This document shows, piece after piece, positions 28,002 to 37,970 of a stretch of DNA of 64,000 bases. The first letter of the stretch is position 1. Every line of letters begins with the position of its first letter. The DNA is taken from the NCBI RefSeq assembly GCF_000756815.1, contig NZ_CCVW01000002.1, forward strand, positions 1 through 64,000, written 5' to 3'. Under the pieces are notes generated by a model, which was not told the DNA's origin, searched no databases, and worked only from the letters and a program-made list of their open reading frames with translations. Made by a program: the position numbers and the translations under genes. Origin of the DNA: Legionella massiliensis. Its GTDB lineage: Bacteria > Pseudomonadota > Gammaproteobacteria > Legionellales > Legionellaceae.

Positions 28002-31000
28002 TCAATTCTGTAGAGCTACTACGCTCAAAGCGTTTAAATCATGTAAAGCGTTGATAGATTCCTCATGCCCTTGATCCGCAGCCATTTGAAAATATTTTTT
28101 TGCTTCCTCCATGAATTGTTCGCGTTCATTGGGGCTTGGAAAGAATTGAGATGATTTCGCAGTTTCTGCTCGTTCTGCTTTTCTTGAATAATATTTTCCT
28201 AGCTTATACTGGATATTTTGTACTTTTTCTTGTGTGTTTCTTAAGTCGCTTTTTTCAGCAGCGTTTAAAGATTTCTCAGGAGCAGTGAGTGTTTCAATCC
28301 ATTTAAGCGATTGGTCACAGGCCTTTTTGAAGAATTCAACCCAATAGGACTCTTCCCTTAATACGCTTGGATCTTTAAGTCGTTCTTTGGCAATAGGATG
28401 CGAGCTTTGTTCGTAATATTCAAGCGCTAAAAATATATCAGGCTCTGATGAACCTATATCCTCTCCTGTAGAAAAACATAAGCCTGAATAAAAATCACCT
28501 AATCTCAAGGCTGCTTCCGGATGGTTTTTACTCAGCGCAATTTTCAGGAAAATCTCTGCTTTTAATGAGCTTTTTTGAGGCTTAACAAGGTTTTCATGAT
28601 ATTCCCGCGCAATTCTCCTTGTTTCTTCCGGCGTTTTTTCACTGAAAAAAGATTGAAATGTGGGAGGCAAACTATTTTTATATAATCGTTCGACAACACC
28701 AGAAAATATACGTGCCGTCTTGAATATAAGTTCCGACGGATCTTCTGCAGGTATATTTTTTTCAGGAGTTGAAAGCATCGGGCTGGCAGGTATAAGTAAA
28801 GCAGAAAATACATCTTTATTATTTACTGGCAGTAATGGTTTGAGTCGAGGCAAAGGTTCTTGTTCTGACAGTTTTTGGGATTCCATGAGGAGACTCTGTT
28901 CTTTATCGCAATGATCAAGGAAGAGCTTTCTTTTGTGATGCACTGCTTGCGCATAGTTCAGATAATACTCAAAAGCCTTATTTGGTTTACCCCTTTCATC
29001 ATATAAAAGACCCAGTTCGAAATAGGCTTCGTCTATGCCTTGTTTGCTTGCAGCAATAAATAAATCTTTAGCTTTTTCTTTATTCGTCTCCGTACCTTTT
29101 CCATACATATAACATAATCCAAGAGCAAAACTTGCTTGGCCTAAGTAGGGGTTTTTTGCTGCTTTTTCATACAATTCAAAGGCTTTCTTTAATGCTAATT
29201 CCTTTTTAGGTTTGAAAGACTTTTGTGTATTTAACTCCTTCATCAAATCGCTGTCACAGCCTATATCATGTTCATAACACCAGCCTAAGTGAAACATTGC
29301 TTCGGTATGGGCATTGTTTTTCTCGTAAGCTTTTTTAAAATTGTCGAAAATTTCTTTTTCTCGTATTTCCTTATCAAAGCCAGAAGGCCCCCATCCGTTT
29401 TTAAGTGATTCTCCCAGATAAAAGAAGGCTGGTACGTATCCCGCTTTGCTCGCAAAGACAAAATAGCTGTGTGCGCTGGAAAAGTAGCCTTCCCTTTTAT
29501 TATAAAGGCCCAATTCCAGTGCCGCTCTAGGACACTCTTTCGCAAAGGCCTCATGAAAATACTCAAGGGCTTGCTTCTCGTTCTTTTCAACGCCAAATCC
29601 TCTTTCATAACATTGACCTAAAACAGTGATTGCATCTGTGATGGATTGGCTCGCTTGCTCAAGAAGTGGAATCACTTTTTCTTTAGCTGTTTTGGTATCC
29701 AGGCCGTCGATGATATTCAATGCGGTGCTATATACAGCAGGTATATAGTTTTGCTGTGAAGCACGCTCACACCAGCTAAGTGCAAGATTCATATCCTTTT
29801 GAATACCTAAGCCGTCGCGATAACAGAGAAAAAGATTATACATTGCTTCGGCAGAGCCAAGGTCAGCCGCTTGTTTATAACAGATAAAAGCTTCAATCAG
29901 ATCGGTTTTTGTTCCTGTTCCAGTTTGATAACACTTTGCCAATGCACATAGCCCTTCCGTATGTGTTGTACCTTTAAAAACGCTGAAATGTTTTGTAAAT
30001 GCTTCTGTCTTACAATCTAAAGTTGTACTTCTTATATCGTCTGATAATAACAAAGCAGCTCTATAGCGCGCATCCAGATTGCCTGCATTAGCTAATTGCA
30101 TATATTTGTCATAGGCTAACGGTCTGTCTTGCTTAATGCCGAATCCCAATTCCAGGCAACGGACTAGTGCAAATCTTGCTTGATCATTTCCTTTACTTGC
30201 AGCCGTCTTATAAAGCTCATAAACAGTTTCACGGGATATGGACACACTGACTGTGAAGTCCTTTGCTCCATAGAATTGTTCCATATAAAAGCCTGCTTTA
30301 TAGGCAGCTTGGTGGGATGCTTCTCTTGCTTTGTAATAATATTCAAAGGCAAGTTTATGGTTTTGCTCAGTTTCATAAAGCTCGGCTAATCGCATGGTTG
30401 CGATTCGATATCCCAAGGCATCAGCTCTTTTATAATACTCGATAGCCAAAGTGCGATTCGGCTCTGTTCCTATTCCTCTGAAGTAACAGTCTGCAAGCTT
30501 AGTTAATCCAGCAGCATGTTGTCCAATATTTTGATTGGCAAAAATCTTGTAATGCCAGTTAAATGCTTGTTTTTGAGCGTCTTCTAGGGTTCTACCCGGC
30601 ATGAGTTTTTCATAATTAGCTAATAATAAAAAAGCTGCCTGAAAATGAGCCTCCGGGATATTCGCCAAGCTGGCTGCTTCCAAGTAATGCCCATAGGCTT
30701 GGATTTCACTTTTTGGCGTGCCAAAACCATCTTGATAAAATTTCCCAAGCTTTAAACAAGCTAGTGCATACCATCTATTTTGAACGCGCCATTCTGATGT
30801 GGTCTTTTCTGCGAGTTTCAGGGCTTGAGCATAAACAGAACAAATAGTTTCTGGTGTTATTGCATAGTTATTGACCGCTTCAATCATCCCTGCCTTATGG
30901 CGGTTTTCTATAAAGGAACCTATAAAAAAGCCTGCTTCTGCATAACCACCTATAAACGCCTTATTATAAAGAGCAAAAGCCTCTATCCCGTTTTTCTGAG

Positions 31001-31211
31001 TACCTATGCCCCTCATATAACATTGGGCTAATTCGAATATAGCCGGTGTGAATAACCTGTCAGCAGCCAACTTGAATTTATTGAATGCCTCATTCGGATT
31101 ATTTGATTTTAATTTAATTCCTTCTTTATAAAGAGATTCTGCATGAAGATCTTTATCAAGTGCTATTCTTTTATATGGATTTAGAAGCGTATTTTCGGAT
31201 GGTCTTTTCAT
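28002..31211 (-). CDS. Sel1-repeat protein, 1069 aa, candidate effector
   Basis: Built almost wholly of Sel1-like (TPR-related) repeats, with the beat A...L..CY..G.GT......A...Y..AA..G...A. Examples are FELAQCYMRGIGTQKNGIEA and ALGLCYMYGKGTETNKEKA. There are well over a dozen units. A polar, non-repeat stretch lies near residues 780-850. Sel1 proteins act as scaffolds. The Legionella proteins LpnE and EnhC are relatives, but they carry signal peptides. This one starts MKRPSENTLLNPYKRIAL and has none, so delivery as an effector or a cytoplasmic role is more likely. It is convergent with yebG. No strong ribosome site. Confidence 0.85.
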   Translation of the reverse strand: MKRPSENTLLNPYKRIALDKDLHAESLYKEGIKLKSNNPNEAFNKFKLAADRLFTPAIFELAQCYMRGIGTQKNGIEAFALYNKAFIGGYAEAGFFIGSFIENRHKAGMIEAVNNYAITPETICSVYAQALKLAEKTTSEWRVQNRWYALACLKLGKFYQDGFGTPKSEIQAYGHYLEAASLANIPEAHFQAAFLLLANYEKLMPGRTLEDAQKQAFNWHYKIFANQNIGQHAAGLTKLADCYFRGIGTEPNRTLAIEYYKRADALGYRIATMRLAELYETEQNHKLAFEYYYKAREASHQAAYKAGFYMEQFYGAKDFTVSVSISRETVYELYKTAASKGNDQARFALVRCLELGFGIKQDRPLAYDKYMQLANAGNLDARYRAALLLSDDIRSTTLDCKTEAFTKHFSVFKGTTHTEGLCALAKCYQTGTGTKTDLIEAFICYKQAADLGSAEAMYNLFLCYRDGLGIQKDMNLALSWCERASQQNYIPAVYSTALNIIDGLDTKTAKEKVIPLLEQASQSITDAITVLGQCYERGFGVEKNEKQALEYFHEAFAKECPRAALELGLYNKREGYFSSAHSYFVFASKAGYVPAFFYLGESLKNGWGPSGFDKEIREKEIFDNFKKAYEKNNAHTEAMFHLGWCYEHDIGCDSDLMKELNTQKSFKPKKELALKKAFELYEKAAKNPYLGQASFALGLCYMYGKGTETNKEKAKDLFIAASKQGIDEAYFELGLLYDERGKPNKAFEYYLNYAQAVHHKRKLFLDHCDKEQSLLMESQKLSEQEPLPRLKPLLPVNNKDVFSALLIPASPMLSTPEKNIPAEDPSELIFKTARIFSGVVERLYKNSLPPTFQSFFSEKTPEETRRIAREYHENLVKPQKSSLKAEIFLKIALSKNHPEAALRLGDFYSGLCFSTGEDIGSSEPDIFLALEYYEQSSHPIAKERLKDPSVLREESYWVEFFKKACDQSLKWIETLTAPEKSLNAAEKSDLRNTQEKVQNIQYKLGKYYSRKAERAETAKSSQFFPSPNEREQFMEEAKKYFQMAADQGHEESINALHDLNALSVVALQN

Positions 31212-31387
31212 GAGTTAGTCTGCTTTTGGTTGGGGACCCTATAGCTATACAAAAAGCTGAGCGTCAACGTCTGTTCTTTCTAAAAAGTTTACAAAGTAAA
31301 GATGAGTGCATTGCAGGACAGATTTATCGCTGAGCAAGTTTCATGAATGGTTTTGTTACCTTATTCATTCCATCTTTACCTCACCGA

Positions 31388-31457
31388 CAAACCCGTTTAA
31401 TGATTAAATCTAGGAAAATTCCAGTCCTCTTTCGTCCTTAGAGAGAAGATAAGTCGT
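31388..31457 (+). repeat. dispersed repeat R8, copy 1
   Basis: CAAACCCGTTTAATGATTAA and the sequence that follows to AGAAGATAAGTCG match the complement of 55244-55314 with few mismatches. The surrounding gap 31212-31575 has no gene that I can support; a short plus-strand frame there is antisense to the GNAT gene end. Confidence 0.65.
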
Positions 31458-31575
31458 TTGCTTGGATAAGTTTAATCTCCAAGGCAGCCTATTATGGTTT
31501 TCCTATATTAAGGAATACTTAACTGGGTTACGCAAAAATACCGGTCAGAATCCTAAAACCAACTCCGGTATTCTT

Positions 31576-32211
31576 TCATTGAAACATGAGCTCGAATACA
31601 ATTTGATTGGTGCCTTTAATAAAGCAAGTTCCAACATAGCCATTATTCGTTAGTTGTGTTAACTGCTCATCATCCAAGGCGGATACTGTACAGCGATTTA
31701 CAGTCTTTAAATTTGATGTTGTTTCAGATAAATTTTTTTCCATAATGCATCTGAATGTATCCGGGTATTCAGCACCTAGATAGGCAGGAACAGTTTTAAC
31801 AATTTTATAACCATGCTTCATATAAGTGGAAATTACACGTCCATTTTGGGGGATCACTGCTAGTTGACAGTATTGTAATGCATGTTCTTTTGCAATTTGT
31901 TCAGTTAATTTGATGAAATATTCGCTTAAGCCTAATCCATAGAACTCTTTTTTTATAGCAGCACCCATTCCAAAAAGACAATTAGGTCTTTTTTCACGCC
32001 ATAGGTATCCCACTATTTCCTTATTCACTAACAACCACAATAGAATATCTTGCTTATTATAGGCAGATAATAATTCATCATTCGTTAAAACTGGAGGACA
32101 ACGAGATGCCTCAATACCTAACTCGCTCATCACTTCAATAAGGTGAATACGATCAAACTCAATTAAAAGAGGAAAATCTTTCGGTTTAATCGTTTGAGTT
32201 TCTATAATCAT
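31576..32211 (-). CDS. GNAT-family N-acetyltransferase
   Basis: A 211-aa acetyltransferase. The acetyl-CoA site is in GMGAAIKKEFYGLGLSEYF (a variant of the R/Q-x-x-G-x-G/A loop), followed by AVIPQNGRVISTYMKHGYKIV, the usual N-x-x-x-x-x-Y-x-x-x-GF/Y end. About 50 extra residues at the C-terminus are unusual. AGGG lies 6-7 nt before the ATG. The substrate is unknown. The CDF transporter gene upstream is on the same strand. Confidence 0.75.
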   Translation of the reverse strand: MIIETQTIKPKDFPLLIEFDRIHLIEVMSELGIEASRCPPVLTNDELLSAYNKQDILLWLLVNKEIVGYLWREKRPNCLFGMGAAIKKEFYGLGLSEYFIKLTEQIAKEHALQYCQLAVIPQNGRVISTYMKHGYKIVKTVPAYLGAEYPDTFRCIMEKNLSETTSNLKTVNRCTVSALDDEQLTQLTNNGYVGTCFIKGTNQIVFELMFQ

Positions 32212-32236
32212 ACACGACCCTTTAAGAGCTATTTAT

Positions 32237-32280
32237 GGGGTTGTAATTCGTATTTGCCCCGTTCCTGTAATTTAACCCTA
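32237..32280 (+). repeat. dispersed 44-bp repeat R6, copy 1
   Basis: GGGGTTGTAATTCG followed by TTGCCCC and ending in TGTAATTTAACCCTA. A copy with four or so changes lies at 45970-46013. The last three bases are the stop codon of the CDF transporter gene. Confidence 0.7.
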
Positions 32281-33225
32281 AATCCAGTTTTCATTGGCGG
32301 TAAAGGCGATGGTTAGCCAACGTTGAGGCGTATCTTCACCAATAGCCAATGCGATTTCATTGCGAATCTCATCCAAGGTTACAATGTTCAAAATTAGGTA
32401 ATCCTTGGGGACTACTATATGTATTTCAATAAATTGTGCTCTCCCTATTTTTGCAATATAGCTTGTATAAGTTTTAAAATGACGTTGTTTGATAAGTTCA
32501 TCTAAAAATGCTCTTATTTTTTCATCAAGCTCTAAGGGAGCCATACGAAATATATCTCGCATGGCATCACCGACGGTGGTCATAGGCACAAAAATCAAAC
32601 AAGCAGTAAGAATTGCTAAAATAAGAGGGTCAATGTAGACCGTAAAATATCCATAGGGTCCGCCATTCAATAAGGCTGCGATGCCAAATGCTAGTAATAA
32701 AGAGGAGGAAATCAATGCGGACATTAACCAGCTTTGGATGTCTAATCGCAAGAATTCAGATTTAATTTTGCGGTTCTTTTTAGTCAAGTAAAAATACATA
32801 CAAGTAGATAAAAGAAATACCAAAAGAGCAAATACAAATGCCGCGTCAAAATTCAGTTCATGTCCACCAGACATTAAACTTCCAATTGCATTGATTAGTG
32901 CATAGGTACAAAGAAGTATTAAGATACTGCCATTCAAAACAAGAACCATAGGTTCTATATGCCAGTAACCATATTGAAATTTCCGATTCCCTTTACTTGT
33001 TAAAAGGCGAGCAACAAAAAAGGCAAGGGTTGATATAACGGTATCCACCATATTAAACATACCATCAAAGACAATAGCCAACGAACCTGACAATAATCCA
33101 AATATAATACCTACTACAGCCAAGAGGAAGGTTACCCCTATGGATAATTTAAGCGCTTGTTGTTCATGTAACCCTTCTTGTGTTTTCATTTGAGTAATCT
33201 TTCCTATGGATTGGCCTAGCCTCAT
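32278..33225 (-). CDS. CDF-family cation efflux transporter
   Basis: A 315-aa membrane protein with six hydrophobic segments in the first 220 residues and a cytoplasmic C-terminal domain. FDGMFNMVDTVIS in TM2 gives the metal-site Asp pair of cation diffusion facilitators. FQYGYWHIEPM matches the conserved stretch between TM2 and TM3. These proteins export Zn, Fe, Mn or other divalent ions in exchange for protons; which ion cannot be read here. The start is uncertain: an internal ATG follows 12 codons later. Confidence 0.82.
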   Translation of the reverse strand: MRLGQSIGKITQMKTQEGLHEQQALKLSIGVTFLLAVVGIIFGLLSGSLAIVFDGMFNMVDTVISTLAFFVARLLTSKGNRKFQYGYWHIEPMVLVLNGSILILLCTYALINAIGSLMSGGHELNFDAAFVFALLVFLLSTCMYFYLTKKNRKIKSEFLRLDIQSWLMSALISSSLLLAFGIAALLNGGPYGYFTVYIDPLILAILTACLIFVPMTTVGDAMRDIFRMAPLELDEKIRAFLDELIKQRHFKTYTSYIAKIGRAQFIEIHIVVPKDYLILNIVTLDEIRNEIALAIGEDTPQRWLTIAFTANENWI

Positions 33226-33382
33226 GGCGCGCCAGGTCTATTTAGGGTCTTTGCTTTTTTAGAACGCGATATGGTGTGTAAGAGCGAGCTCAAACAGGCA
33301 ATTCAAAACAAGCCTTCGAGGAAGGACTGATTATGTAACCTAGCCCTTTCTTGCTTAGATCCCGGCCTGAAGGTCTCTCCTG

Positions 33383-34726
33383 TTATATTGATAAGGAGAG
33401 CTCTTGGTTTTCATTCTTCGGTGAACTATTTAAGCCATCTCTTGCAAATAAGCCAAAGAGACTAAGGCCACCAGCACAAAAGGCCACCGCTCCGATACTA
33501 AAAAGTATTGGATTAGTCATAGCAAGCCCAGCAATCAATAAGACTCCACCTGTTACAAGTGCCAAACCAGATAAGCATTTAAAGTAGAAAGAGTAATTAG
33601 TCGCACCAGTATTATTTCGAGCATTTGAAAAAGCAATATCGATTTTATTCAATGGGCGTAATTCACTTTGCTTAGTTGCCAACAAAAAAGCATCCAGTGG
33701 TTTTGGTGCCATGGCGAATAAAGTAATTGGTCCATTCTCTTGGCTTTGAGTAGAAAGCTCAACATAATACCGTTCGTCAAAAATCTCAGCTTTTTCTGTC
33801 CCATCAGTAAAATTAGCAACAATACCTGCACCTTCAAAAAAGACGTTAAGCTGATTGACCTCAACGATACTCCGCTTCTTCCGAATACGGGCACTTTCTG
33901 CGATATAAGTGTTGACCTGAGTTTGTGATGCTGAGGCGCCTTTATCTGAAAACTTTGCTTCACTCTCAATTTCGACACGCAGATCATCCACACGAGGCAA
34001 ACCATAAAAATTTTCTAGCCCGACAAAAGCGTTATAGATTCCTTGGTTTGTTTCGAGTTTACTTTGTATTGAATGTTGGTTAGAACTATGAGGGGCAACA
34101 ATATGAAGTTCTACTCCCTGATCCTCTCTTTTTCTAAGCGTAAAACCATTTATAATTTGCTGATTACCTTCTTGAAGCGAATTAAGAGACTCTAGCACTG
34201 CATCACTTAAACGAAAGTCTCGAACAATCCAATAACTCTTTCCATCTTCTCGTATGAATGGCTTTGTCCACTTCTCATTTTGCGCAATTTTTGTAGTGAA
34301 AATGACTTCGTCAGCATTTTCAATATGTACAAAGCTGTTCGCTTTAGTTTGCAAAGCCTTATATAACTGCGGGCATCTTGATCTTACCGCACTAAGGAAT
34401 TGGTTTCTGTCGGCCAAACCAATTGTGAATTCAAATTCTAAAGTCTCTCGCTTTGGAGCATTTAACAGCTCGACCCAGTCAATATCATCGAGCAGCATAT
34501 CAAGTTGTTCTTTAGTTACATTCTGGTTTAGCTTAGCAACAACTTGTCTTCGTTGTTCTTCATCCAGGCCTGCATAAGCAATTAAAAATTGTATCGCGTG
34601 CATAGGAGAACGGGTAAATCGATCGCTGAGCACACTTGGATCTTCTGCATCAAGCTGGCTTTGCATTTGATTCAGCAGCACAAAAAGTTCATTTTCTTTT
34701 AAATCAGTCAGAGATCTTATAGTCAT
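33383..34726 (-). CDS. unknown protein with C-terminal transmembrane hairpin, 447 aa
   Basis: Not recognised. About 380 soluble residues, with a helical start (LKENELFVLLNQMQSQLDAE), are followed by two adjacent hydrophobic helices (about residues 378-402 and 406-428) and a short polar tail. A soluble body with a terminal TM hairpin and no signal peptide is common among Legionella effectors that insert in host membranes, so it is a candidate. The gene lies between the CDF and second ankyrin genes on the same strand. Confidence 0.6.
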   Translation of the reverse strand: MTIRSLTDLKENELFVLLNQMQSQLDAEDPSVLSDRFTRSPMHAIQFLIAYAGLDEEQRRQVVAKLNQNVTKEQLDMLLDDIDWVELLNAPKRETLEFEFTIGLADRNQFLSAVRSRCPQLYKALQTKANSFVHIENADEVIFTTKIAQNEKWTKPFIREDGKSYWIVRDFRLSDAVLESLNSLQEGNQQIINGFTLRKREDQGVELHIVAPHSSNQHSIQSKLETNQGIYNAFVGLENFYGLPRVDDLRVEIESEAKFSDKGASASQTQVNTYIAESARIRKKRSIVEVNQLNVFFEGAGIVANFTDGTEKAEIFDERYYVELSTQSQENGPITLFAMAPKPLDAFLLATKQSELRPLNKIDIAFSNARNNTGATNYSFYFKCLSGLALVTGGVLLIAGLAMTNPILFSIGAVAFCAGGLSLFGLFARDGLNSSPKNENQELSLSI

Positions 34727-34847
34727 TTTTAATACTTACACATCAAAAAAGGATGCTAAGGATAGCATATCTGCAACTCTTGGCGAAACGACCAATATAA
34801 ACTTAACTCGTTGTATCACAGCAATATTCACTAATAGGAAAAATGGG

Positions 34848-34913
34848 AGCAACTGATGGGTTGCGCGCTTACATTGCGGTGATTCCAGAAAAACGTAAAG
34901 GGGTTAAATAATG
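34848..34913 (+). pseudogene. possible class C beta-lactamase-like fragment
   Basis: A short open stretch reads GATDGLRAYIAVIPEKRKGV then stop. It resembles the G-A-T-x-G-F-x-A-Y-V-x-F-I-P-x-K segment near the C-terminus of AmpC-type serine hydrolases. Only about 22 residues are left. Confidence 0.35.
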
Positions 34914-34942
34914 TAGGCTGGGCTGACAAGCCCAACCTATAG
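34913..34942. terminator. hairpin in the gap between the two minus-strand genes
   Basis: TAGGCTGGGCT-GACA-AGCCCAACCTA forms a stem with one mismatch. It lies downstream of the ankyrin gene (34982-37435, minus). No long T tract follows, so it is a REP-like hairpin or a weak terminator. Confidence 0.4.
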
Positions 34943-34981
34943 TGAAGGGAAAGGGAGTTTTCCTTAATTTAATTATTGTGC

Positions 34982-37435
34982 TTATGGAGTCGGGTTATTA
35001 TTCTCAAGCATCAACTCAACCAGAGCCTCTTCCTCCTGATTCAAAGCCATGCTCAAAGGGCTAGCTCGCTCATTATTTTCCTGTTGAGGATCAGCGGCTC
35101 TTAGTAATAGAAGTTGAACCAAAGGGAGTATTCCTGGTTTATCAGCATCCGCAGCCTTTAGATAGTCACTTGTTACCAACAATAAAGCACTATCACCAGC
35201 ACTATTGGGAAGGCTAACAAGGCTTGGATCTTCTATTAACATATTTTCAATTTGAACCAGGTCATGTAATAAAACTGCTTCAAAAAACGCATTATGGACA
35301 GGATTAACGACTGGCTGTGCTGCGGGTGCAAAAAAGCCTAGGCTATTCCCAACCTGTGATTCCTCTACCTGTGAACCAGAGGGCTGATGCATTGATGATC
35401 TTGTTGGAGCATTGTGAGCGGTAGGCCGCACAATTCGGGTATTCAATAAATCAAATGGTGTCTCTATCTGTGAACTAGAGGGCTGAAGCCTAGATGAGCT
35501 TGTTGGAGCATTGTGAGCGATCGGCCGAAAAATTAGGGTTTTCGATAAATCAAATGGTGTCTCTACCTGTGAACTAGAGGGCTGAAGCCTAGATGAGCTT
35601 GTTGGAGCATTGTGAGCGATCGGCCGAAAAATTAGGGTTTTCGATAAATCAAATGATGACTCTACCTCTAAACCGGAGGGGTGATGGCTAGATGAGCTTG
35701 TTGGAGCATTATGACTTGTCAACCTATGGGGAATCATGGAATTCAAGAAATCCATTTTGCACTCGATACTTGCAGAGGATGATGTTGAAGGCATCGTTTG
35801 AGAGCTCAGCTCAGGAGTTGTATTCATAAGCGCTAAGAGCCGTTCACCATATTGTTTAGCACCTATAGCCAAACGTGCATCAGACCAGCCATTGTTTGCC
35901 ATGTTCTCAAATTGATCTGCCAAGATCTCTACAGCGTTTCTATTGTCTTTAGATCTCAGACGAACCTGAGCACCTCTCTCGAGCAGGCGATCGATAATGG
36001 TTGAGTGTTGAAAATAATCCTGGCAGGACATTTCCAGTGCTGTCATCAAAGGTGTAGTACCATTTGCTAGTGTTGCAATGTTAACGTCAACAGAAGGATA
36101 GGCAAGGAGAGCCTCAACGGCCTCTTGTTTCAGGCTACGGCAGGCCGCAAAAAGTGGTGTCCAGCCTCTCAGATTAGTAACGTTGGGATTAGCCCCCTTG
36201 TCTATCAGCCGCCGTATTTCATCTGGGTTGTTTTTACGTACAGCCAGAAATAATTGCTCTTCAAGAGAAACACTGGCTTCCAGTATTTGTGTTTGATTGG
36301 GCGTTGATGCAACATCCTTAGACGGCTCTTCAATTAATGCTCTTATAGCTGCTTGAGTATGACGAATAATCGTAGCAACTTCGATCTGAGCGCTTACACT
36401 GTAACCGTGGAAGTTTGAAGCAGCATTATTCCGGTTATTCCAAAAGGAACTAATCATTTGCAACGCCATGCGAACATTGAAGTCGGCTACATCTTCAAAC
36501 CTGTCTTCGGTGCTCATTGCCCTGCGCAGAAGCGCTTTGCGTTCAAGTGGATTTTCTATTGCATCGGCAATATCCAAAAATGAATCTTCCAGCCCCTTTC
36601 TCGTACTTTCAAGAATTTGAGTATACACAGGATCAACATAAACTACCTGGCTGCTGGAAGGGCCTTGTACAGGAACCACAGGAGACACAGGTGCAGCAGT
36701 AGCGTTCAGGTTCCTAAGGTTCACTGTAAGTGAATTCAACAGGAGCGGAGAAAAAGTGTTAACCAGCCTTTGCTTGATAGCAGGCGACATGCTGGCCGTA
36801 TCTATATAGGTTTTGACCGCATGGTCAACTTTTCTATGAAAGAACTGTAGGCTCTCTGCCCTAGCGGGAAGAGTTGACGACTCCGTACGAATCGGTGGAA
36901 AAGTATTACGACCTATGATTGGCTGCTGACTCAGCTGCATGCTGCTGACATCGCTCAAAGGCCACATTTTAACGGCAGGATTCTTCGGGTCGAAGGCAAG
37001 AGCAACCGGCACTGTAGGTTTAGAATAAGTAGAAATGGTCACACCACCCCTTATTCCCCCGAGGTCAATCACCATATCCCCCACATTGGGAATATCTATC
37101 AGACCAAAGTGAATATTGGAAATCGACGTAGCTTCGTGGTCATGGTCATCAGGAAGCCAGCCAACACGCTTTTCCCGCCCAATTACATACATCGATGCCT
37201 CTTGATCCTCAGCTAGGGTCTGCAGGATTATTCGTGTATACACTTTTGCTGCCATGCGATTAAATGCCGCTTCTTGCACAAGCTCTTCATCATGTGGCAC
37301 ATTAGGTGGCAGTTTTGCCACACTTCTAATAAAGTCTTTGACGGCGTTGATATCGCCTGTGACCTCACGTTTGTACACTTCATCATAAACTTCTAGCACG
37401 TCTGCAATTCGCACTCTCTTCATTCCCGGCATCAT
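34982..37435 (-). CDS. ankyrin-repeat protein with tandem repeat region, 817 aa, candidate effector
   Basis: The first 400 residues are soluble and not recognised. Ankyrin repeats follow at about 385-520 (LIDKGANPNVTNLRGWTPLF; LLAYPSVDVNIATLANGTTP). Then come four tandem 33-residue units, each starting HNAPT and rich in Ser (35713-35318), then a final ankyrin-like stretch (LVQIENMLIEDPSLVSLPNS). The first three units keep FDL..T.I.RP; the fourth is divergent. AGGGG lies 4 nt before the ATG. There is no signal peptide. Eukaryote-like repeats and a low-complexity linker suit a Dot/Icm effector, but this is inference. Confidence 0.78.
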   Translation of the reverse strand: MMPGMKRVRIADVLEVYDEVYKREVTGDINAVKDFIRSVAKLPPNVPHDEELVQEAAFNRMAAKVYTRIILQTLAEDQEASMYVIGREKRVGWLPDDHDHEATSISNIHFGLIDIPNVGDMVIDLGGIRGGVTISTYSKPTVPVALAFDPKNPAVKMWPLSDVSSMQLSQQPIIGRNTFPPIRTESSTLPARAESLQFFHRKVDHAVKTYIDTASMSPAIKQRLVNTFSPLLLNSLTVNLRNLNATAAPVSPVVPVQGPSSSQVVYVDPVYTQILESTRKGLEDSFLDIADAIENPLERKALLRRAMSTEDRFEDVADFNVRMALQMISSFWNNRNNAASNFHGYSVSAQIEVATIIRHTQAAIRALIEEPSKDVASTPNQTQILEASVSLEEQLFLAVRKNNPDEIRRLIDKGANPNVTNLRGWTPLFAACRSLKQEAVEALLAYPSVDVNIATLANGTTPLMTALEMSCQDYFQHSTIIDRLLERGAQVRLRSKDNRNAVEILADQFENMANNGWSDARLAIGAKQYGERLLALMNTTPELSSQTMPSTSSSASIECKMDFLNSMIPHRLTSHNAPTSSSSHHPSGLEVESSFDLSKTLIFRPIAHNAPTSSSRLQPSSSQVETPFDLSKTLIFRPIAHNAPTSSSRLQPSSSQIETPFDLLNTRIVRPTAHNAPTRSSMHQPSGSQVEESQVGNSLGFFAPAAQPVVNPVHNAFFEAVLLHDLVQIENMLIEDPSLVSLPNSAGDSALLLVTSDYLKAADADKPGILPLVQLLLLRAADPQQENNERASPLSMALNQEEEALVELMLENNNPTP
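35318..35713 (-). repeat. in-frame 99-bp tandem repeat, four units
   Basis: Units at 35713-35615, 35614-35516, 35515-35417 and 35416-35318, each 33 codons. Units 1-3 are very close at DNA level, while unit 4 is decayed. The array lies inside the ankyrin gene and could change copy number by slippage or recombination without breaking the frame. Confidence 0.85.
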
Positions 37436-37689
37436 AAGCCCCTAATAAATTCTGAATTTTTTGATGCAGGTCAAAAGGAGAATCAGACATATTGAATCAC
37501 AAGCTTTTACCTGCCATCTGAACTTACAATTATCTCAAGCCATCGCTTAATGAATGCTTAAAAACCTTAGTAACTTTCTAATAGTTGGGATTAAAACCAA
37601 ATACCCCTTATGGAGCAAACATCAAGAAGCCCCCACTGAGGACTTAGTGCCTAAGCTGACTTCTTAAGATATATTAGACTCATGGCTCC

Positions 37690-37857
37690 GTTGCAAAAAT
37701 GTGGACTAGCTACGCGCTGCTTCGATCGGCTGGACGGACGGAAGGCTATTGGAGTAGACCAAGTTAGTAAGACGATGTACGGTGAAAGACTTGAAAGAGC
37801 ACCTGGCCAAGGAAGAGGTAGAGAAAAGGGGCAGTCCCAAAGGCTTGTCTCAATAAT
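37690..37857 (+). pseudogene. group II intron reverse transcriptase fragment
   Basis: The frame reads TRCFDRLDGRKAIGVDQVS and KTMYGERL, the start of the RT domain of intron-encoded proteins (A-G-x-D-G-V-T pattern, here GVDQVS). It then shifts frame to HLAKEEVEKRGSPKG. About 50 codons are left. The rest of the gap 37436-37970 has no gene that I can name. Confidence 0.5.
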
Positions 37858-37970
37858 AAAATGATATTGGAATCCGAGCACCTGAGGGTATGTATTTTTA
37901 AGTCGGATTAAATTAGGCTCTGCAGCAGGATAATGAAAACATCCTTCATATTATTTATTACTCCAGATAA

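Noticed and set aside
31462-31653. 63-codon plus-strand frame
   Set aside because: Overlaps the GNAT gene in antisense and has no ribosome site or homology that I recognise.
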